Position numbers and translations under genes: made by a program. Shown here in pieces: positions 21,128 to 24,450 of a stretch of DNA of 24,450 nt. The DNA is taken from positions 1 through 24,450 of the forward strand of contig CAYPOY010000035.1 of NCBI GenBank assembly GCA_964412395.1. The letters are read 5' to 3'. The notes beneath the pieces were generated by a model. That model searched no databases. It was not told the DNA's origin and saw only the letters and a list, made by a program, of their open reading frames with translations. The stretch's first letter is position 1. Each line of letters starts with the position of its first letter. The DNA is from CAYPOY01 sp964412395 (GTDB taxonomy: Bacteria; Chloroflexota; Anaerolineae; B4-G1).

Positions 21128-22021
21128 TTGTCCCGAAAGTTGAAAGTAATCATAGATTTTGATGGCACATTGACTGCCGAGGAAACGCAGGTTAATTCGC
21201 TGGCCGGAAAATCGCTGGACACGCTGTCGAATGAGATTATCCACGCGCCGCGCCAGCAGTTGGCTGCGGACTACAAGGCTACGCGGACGCGCCTGCTGCA
21301 AGCACCGCACCGCTACTGGTGGGAGGTCAACGGCCTCATCGCTTCCTACTGCAACGAGGGCGCTTTCATCCTCAACACGACGACGCTGCAGGTGATGCTG
21401 CGCGAAAACCCGACTTACGCCCAGGCTGTAGCCATCGCCTTTCCAAAGACCGAGTACGACCCAGTAGTGGATTGCACCAACTATTTGTTTCACCGCCACA
21501 CAGCCGAATTGCCTCCCGCTTTTCGACCCGCTGCCCGCGACGTGCTGGCTTCCCTGATTGAGCACCACGACCGCACACCGGTCATTCTCACCAACTCGCT
21601 GGGCGACAAGGTGCGCCGCCTCCTGGCGACGCTGGCGCTGGACGGCGAGAGCATCGTGCTAGGTGACACGCGCCAGTACGAGATGGACCCCGATTGGACG
21701 CATCGCTTTCTGCATCCAGAGCTGGGCGAGATCCAGATCTGGCCAGTGTCCGAGAAATACCGGGTAGATCTGCGCCGGCCGGCCTACTACCGGGCGCTGA
21801 TCCAGGCCGGTGACGACGATTTGCAGTTGGCGGTGGTGGCCGACACTTTGTCGCTGCCCGGCGCATTGCCGCTGATGATGGGCATCCCATTCTTCCTCGT
21901 CCGCACGCCGTACACCCCCGCCTGGTGCGCCCAGGCTGTGGACGCCCACCCCCTGGGCCACGTTCTCGACGACCTGGCCGATCTGCCAGTAGCGCTGGAC
22001 GCCTTGCCTGTCGGTGAATAG
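21128..22021 (+). CDS. HAD-superfamily phosphatase
   Basis: A 297-residue HAD hydrolase. Motif I is IIDFDGTLT (Asp10, Asp12), motif II is VILTNS, a lysine likely to serve as motif III is in WPVSEKYR, and motif IV is AVVADTLSLPGALPLMMGIP. The region between motifs I and II (about residues 20-150) forms a large cap of unfamiliar type with Trp-Trp and many His residues, so the substrate is unknown; phosphoserine phosphatase-like or nucleotidase action are guesses. It starts with TTG at 21128, AGGAGG lying 10 bases upstream; a second TTG at 21140 is an alternative. It follows the CPBP gene by 52 bases and is probably the last gene of the operon. Confidence 0.82.
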   Translation: MSRKLKVIIDFDGTLTAEETQVNSLAGKSLDTLSNEIIHAPRQQLAADYKATRTRLLQAPHRYWWEVNGLIASYCNEGAFILNTTTLQVMLRENPTYAQAVAIAFPKTEYDPVVDCTNYLFHRHTAELPPAFRPAARDVLASLIEHHDRTPVILTNSLGDKVRRLLATLALDGESIVLGDTRQYEMDPDWTHRFLHPELGEIQIWPVSEKYRVDLRRPAYYRALIQAGDDDLQLAVVADTLSLPGALPLMMGIPFFLVRTPYTPAWCAQAVDAHPLGHVLDDLADLPVALDALPVGE

Positions 22022-22039
22022 CTTCTGTTCACCCCCCGA

Positions 22040-22068
22040 TTGTCCCGCGCGGCGGATGGTGGTATAAT
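22040..22068 (+). promoter_or_regulatory. Promoter of the toxin-antitoxin operon
   Basis: TTGTCC (22040-22045), a 17-base spacer and TATAAT (22063-22068) preceded by TGG. It starts 18 bases after the HAD stop. The -10 sits inside the first copy of a 10-bp direct repeat. Confidence 0.7.
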
Positions 22069-22088
22069 CAAGGCAAGTTGGTGGTATA
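22057..22088 (+). promoter_or_regulatory. Likely antitoxin operator: TGGTGGTATA direct repeat
   Basis: TGGTGGTATA occurs exactly at 22057-22066 and 22079-22088, a 22-base period (about two helical turns). The first copy covers the -10 and the second lies at the start of the transcript, just where an autorepressing ribbon-helix-helix antitoxin would bind side by side. Confidence 0.5.
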
Positions 22089-22102
22089 CATGAGGTGGGT
22101 TT

Positions 22103-22369
22103 ATGACAACCACGAAAATCACCCTTTCACTTCCTACAACCCTGGTGGAGCGATTGAAGACATTGGTGCCCCCACGCCAGCGCAGCGCCTTCGTCGCCGA
22201 GGTGCTCCGGGAGCGACTGGAGGAAGAGGAAACGCTGGCGGTGCTGGAGGAGACAGCGGGCATCTGGTCTGACGAGGATTACCCTGAGTTCGCCACGGAC
22301 AAGGACATAGACCGCTGGCTGCGGGAGTTTCGCGCCAGCTGGACCGTCCCAGACTTCTCCAGGGTGTGA
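22103..22369 (+). CDS. Ribbon-helix-helix-type antitoxin (VapB-like)
   Basis: An 88-residue protein. The first 50 residues (TTTKITLSLPTTLVERLKTL, then RSAFVAEVLRERLEEEE) have the strand-helix-helix pattern of CopG/MetJ-type DNA-binding domains. The acidic, Trp-containing C-terminus (IWSDEDYPEFATDKDIDRWL) would wrap the toxin. Family members repress their own promoter, and a direct-repeat operator lies upstream. GAGGTGG precedes the ATG. One base separates its stop from the toxin start. Confidence 0.85.
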   Translation: MTTTKITLSLPTTLVERLKTLVPPRQRSAFVAEVLRERLEEEETLAVLEETAGIWSDEDYPEFATDKDIDRWLREFRASWTVPDFSRV

Positions 22370-22370
22370 A

Positions 22371-22769
22371 ATGGCTGCTCCCAGGTATCTGCTGGACACA
22401 GGAGTGTTAATGCGATACCTGCGTGGCTGGCGAGACGTAGTACGTTTCACACGCGGACTCGGACGCAAGAAACACATAGCCGTCTCTGCGGTTACGCACC
22501 TGGAACTCTTCGTCGGCGCACACCCACAAGAGGATTATGGCACCCGCAAACTCCTTTCCCGCTTCCAGACCATCCCGGTGGACGCGGATATCGGCCGGCG
22601 CGCCGGACAACTCATCCGGCAGCAACGGGTCAAAGGGCGCGCGCTCAGCATCCCTGACGGTATCATCGCCGCCACCGCCCTCCAGCATGGGCTGAGGCTG
22701 GTCACCTTCAACCCCCGGGACTTTGACCTGCCTGGCCTGCAACTTTATCCGCTGGACCTGCTACCGTAG
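22371..22769 (+). CDS. vapC: PIN-domain toxin (VapC-like)
   Basis: A 132-residue PIN ribonuclease; VapC toxins cleave tRNA or rRNA and stop translation. The acidic metal-binding residues are all present: Asp9 in YLLDTGVLMRYL, Glu45 in SAVTHLELFVGA, Asp96 in SIPDGIIAATAL and Asp117 in TFNPRDFDLPGL. Length is normal, so the toxin should be active unless neutralised by the preceding antitoxin. The pair sits between the HAD gene and the RNA methyltransferase gene; no integrase or other mobile gene is nearby. Confidence 0.93.
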   Translation: MAAPRYLLDTGVLMRYLRGWRDVVRFTRGLGRKKHIAVSAVTHLELFVGAHPQEDYGTRKLLSRFQTIPVDADIGRRAGQLIRQQRVKGRALSIPDGIIAATALQHGLRLVTFNPRDFDLPGLQLYPLDLLP

Positions 22770-22832
22770 CCGCTCTTTCGGCTTGCTCCTGGCGGGTCCG
22801 CGACCAGCCAGAATTACCCAAAGTTGGCCACT

Positions 22833-24128
22833 ATGGATGCTTTCACCCTCCAATTGACCGGTATCGCCCACGGCGGCGCGGCACTGGGACGGCACGAGGG
22901 GCGCGTCATCTTCGTCCCCTACGCGCTGCCCAGCGAGGCGGTGCGCGTCGAGATCACCGAGGACAGAGGCCGCTACGCCTTCGCCCGCCTGGTCGAAGTG
23001 CTGGCCCCTTCCACCGACCGCGTCGCACCCCCCTGCCCCTACTTCGGCCCGACCGGCTGCGGTGGCTGCCAGTGGCAACACGTGGACTACCCGGCGCAAC
23101 TGCGGTTCAAGGCCGAGATTGTGGCCGACCAGCTCACGCGCATCGGTGGTATCCCCGAGCCCCCCGTCCGCCCCACCCTCCCGGATCGTTCCGGCTGGGC
23201 CTACCGCAACCACGCCCAATTCCACCCCGCCCCGGGCGGGGGCCTCGGCTTCCAGAGGACCTCGGTGGGACGCCCCAGAGGATGGGGGCTGCAAGCAGAA
23301 GGCAACGATGCTCGCCCTGAGCAAGGTCGAAGGGTCGTCGCCGTGGATAACTGCCCGATCCTTCATCCGCTCCTATCCGACCTCTACGCCACCCTCGACC
23401 TCGACCTGGACAACCTCACCCGGCTCTCCCTGCGCGCGGGCACCGCCACCGGTGATGCCATGCTCATCTTCGAGACGGAGGATAACCTGCCGCCTTCCCT
23501 GGAGAGCGATCTGCCCGTCTCCTGTGTCCTGCTCCTCTCCGACGGCCGGCACGCCAATCTCATCGGCAACAATCACATTACCGAGATCGTCGCCGGCCAC
23601 ACCTACCGCATCTCCGCCCCCTCCTTCTTCCAGGTCAACACCCCCCAGACTGTCCAACTGGTGCACCTGGTGACGGAGTACCTCGACCTGCGAGGGAACG
23701 AGACAGTGCTGGATGCCTACTGCGGCGTGGGGCTCTTCACCGTCCACCTGGCCGAGCGCGCCGGCCTGGTCATCGGTGTCGAACTGGCCCCCGCCGCCGT
23801 CGCCGACCTGCTGGAGAACACCGCCGGCCCGGACAACGTGGAGGTCATCGAAGGCCCGGTCGAAGCGGTGCTCCCCAACCTGGACACCCCCCTCGACGCT
23901 GCCGTGGTGGACCCGCCCCGCGCTGGCGTGGACCGCTTCGCGCTCGACGCGCTGGTCGCTCTCCGGCCCGCCCGCCTCGTCTACGTCTCCTGTGATCCCG
24001 CCACGCTGGCCCGCGACGCTAAGCGACTGGCCCGCGCCAGCTACCGCCTGGTCACGGTACAGCCGGTGGACATGTTCCCGCAGACCTACCACGTCGAGAG
24101 CATCGCGCTGTTCGTCTCCGACGAATAA
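22833..24128 (+). CDS. 23S rRNA (uracil-5-)-methyltransferase, RlmD/RumA-like
   Basis: A 431-residue SAM-dependent m5U methyltransferase of the TrmA/RlmCD family. An N-terminal TRAM RNA-binding domain (about residues 1-57) leads to 4Fe-4S cysteines in CPYFGPTGCGGCQWQH (Cys68, 76, 79) with the fourth in NCPIL (Cys174). SAM motif I is VLDAYCGVGLFTVHL, motif IV is DPPRAGVD, and the nucleophile is Cys387 in YVSCDPATLARD. Between GGGLGFQR and VVAVDNCPIL lie about 22 extra residues (GRPRGWGLQAEGNDARPEQG region) partly coded by a dispersed repeat. Which uridine is modified cannot be told from the sequence. I use the ATG at 22833; a TTG at 22824 is possible, and neither has a clear ribosome binding site. 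Confidence 0.9.
   Translation: MDAFTLQLTGIAHGGAALGRHEGRVIFVPYALPSEAVRVEITEDRGRYAFARLVEVLAPSTDRVAPPCPYFGPTGCGGCQWQHVDYPAQLRFKAEIVADQLTRIGGIPEPPVRPTLPDRSGWAYRNHAQFHPAPGGGLGFQRTSVGRPRGWGLQAEGNDARPEQGRRVVAVDNCPILHPLLSDLYATLDLDLDNLTRLSLRAGTATGDAMLIFETEDNLPPSLESDLPVSCVLLLSDGRHANLIGNNHITEIVAGHTYRISAPSFFQVNTPQTVQLVHLVTEYLDLRGNETVLDAYCGVGLFTVHLAERAGLVIGVELAPAAVADLLENTAGPDNVEVIEGPVEAVLPNLDTPLDAAVVDPPRAGVDRFALDALVALRPARLVYVSCDPATLARDAKRLARASYRLVTVQPVDMFPQTYHVESIALFVSDE
23310..23334. repeat. Dispersed repeat inserted in the methyltransferase gene
   Basis: The core CGCCCTGAGCAAGGTCGAAG (23313-23332) resembles a short repeat I recognise as abundant in intergenic DNA of Chloroflexota and other genomes (CCCTGAGC...TCGAAGGG forms). 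Here it is in frame and adds residues between two conserved blocks. Only one copy is in the window, so the assignment rests on recognition. Confidence 0.5.
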
Positions 24129-24140
24129 TTGGAGGAAAAA

Positions 24141-24450
24141 GTGCGTAAATCTCTGTACCGCATCGCAACGATCCTCATCATCGCGTCGGCGGTCTTCGCC
24201 GCGTGTGCGCCAGCCACACTTACCCCCACCCTCAGCGACACCACCCGCACCGTCACCATCTTTTACACCAGCGACGAGCACGGCTACCTGGAGCCCATCG
24301 AAAAAGGCTCGGACACACTCGGCGGCGCGGCCAATCTGCTGGCCACCTTACACCAGCATGGCTACGATCCCGGCGGACCCGATGGAAACGATGCACTGCT
24401 CCTCAGCGGCGGCGACATGTGGACCGGCCCCGCCATCTCCACCTGGTTCC
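24141..24450 (+). CDS. Lipoprotein metallophosphoesterase / 5'-nucleotidase, N-terminal part
   Basis: The first 103 residues of a UshA/5'-nucleotidase-type enzyme that would release phosphate from extracellular nucleotides. A lipoprotein signal peptide is clear: MRKSLYRIATILIIASAVFA followed by a lipobox AVFAAC and the acylated cysteine at about residue 22. The mature part begins with a short Thr-Pro segment, then the metal-binding motif TIFYTSDEHGYLEP (Asp-x-His) and LLLSGGDMWTGP, where GDxxxG matches the second family motif. The GTG start is preceded by GGAGG five bases upstream and lies 12 bases after the methyltransferase stop, so the two are probably co-transcribed. The rest lies outside the window. 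Confidence 0.9.
   Translation, partial: MRKSLYRIATILIIASAVFAACAPATLTPTLSDTTRTVTIFYTSDEHGYLEPIEKGSDTLGGAANLLATLHQHGYDPGGPDGNDALLLSGGDMWTGPAISTWF

Noticed and set aside
22770..22832. Separate promoter and terminator between the toxin gene and the RNA methyltransferase gene
   Set aside because: Only a five-base-pair stem (AGCCG/CGGCT) and poor hexamers are visible, so neither can be supported.
23373..24281. Long minus-strand frame of 302 codons opposite the RNA methyltransferase
   Set aside because: It is a high-GC shadow frame with Gly-Val-Asp-rich composition and no motif, while the plus strand has all the enzyme motifs.

Overview
The window is high-GC, gene-dense bacterial chromosome. It most resembles a member of the Chloroflexota (Anaerolineae-like): many single-pass membrane proteins carry Thr-Pro 'TPTPTPT' linkers, outer-membrane genes are absent, and the intergenic DNA holds dispersed repeats of a type familiar from such genomes. 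The assignment is by inference from gene style; no rRNA is present to confirm it. There is no phage, IS transposase or CRISPR array.

Layout. 1-493 (minus): 5' end of a dTDP-glucose 4,6-dehydratase gene, divergent from 656-2185 (plus), a membrane-anchored TPR protein. 2251-2333: tRNA-Leu(CAA) with a near-consensus promoter. 2441-3773: two tandem paralogous membrane proteins of unknown function, the second extended by a Thr-Pro linker and a beta domain. 3979-7910: a 7-TM GAF/PAS sensor histidine kinase whose stop overlaps the start of a LysM protein. 8082-9611: a LytR-CpsA-Psr (LCP) cell-wall glycopolymer transferase with its own promoter behind a terminator. 15711-9734 (minus): a compact operon yebC - ruvC - ruvA - second histidine kinase (dCache/HAMP/PAS) - anchored IPT/TIG surface protein. 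17575-15918 (minus): a two-TM hypothetical gene and fmt, the latter ending in a strong terminator. 17911-18554 (plus): a GNAT acetyltransferase overlapping a possible 50-codon gene. 18718-22021 (plus): site-2 protease with CBS domains, HD hydrolase, CPBP membrane protease and HAD phosphatase, probably one operon. 22103-22769: a VapBC-type toxin-antitoxin pair with a likely operator. 22833-24128: a TRAM/4Fe-4S RNA m5U methyltransferase. 24141-end: start of a lipoprotein 5'-nucleotidase.

How it fits together. Much of the window concerns the envelope: nucleotide-sugar synthesis, LysM and LCP proteins, Thr-Pro-linked ectodomains, two membrane sensor kinases without response regulators, and two intramembrane protease families. 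Housekeeping functions (Holliday junction processing, formyl-Met-tRNA, tRNA-Leu, rRNA methylation) are interleaved. The most unusual points are the operon linking RuvCA to a sensor kinase and surface protein, repeats that have become coding sequence inside genes (ruvC 3' end, first kinase 3' end, RNA methyltransferase), a beta domain splitting a TPR array, simple repeats around the site-2 protease promoter, and a 22-bp-spaced repeat in the toxin-antitoxin promoter. I did not find a clearly new defence or mobile system; the kinase/surface-protein operons are the best candidates for undescribed biology.
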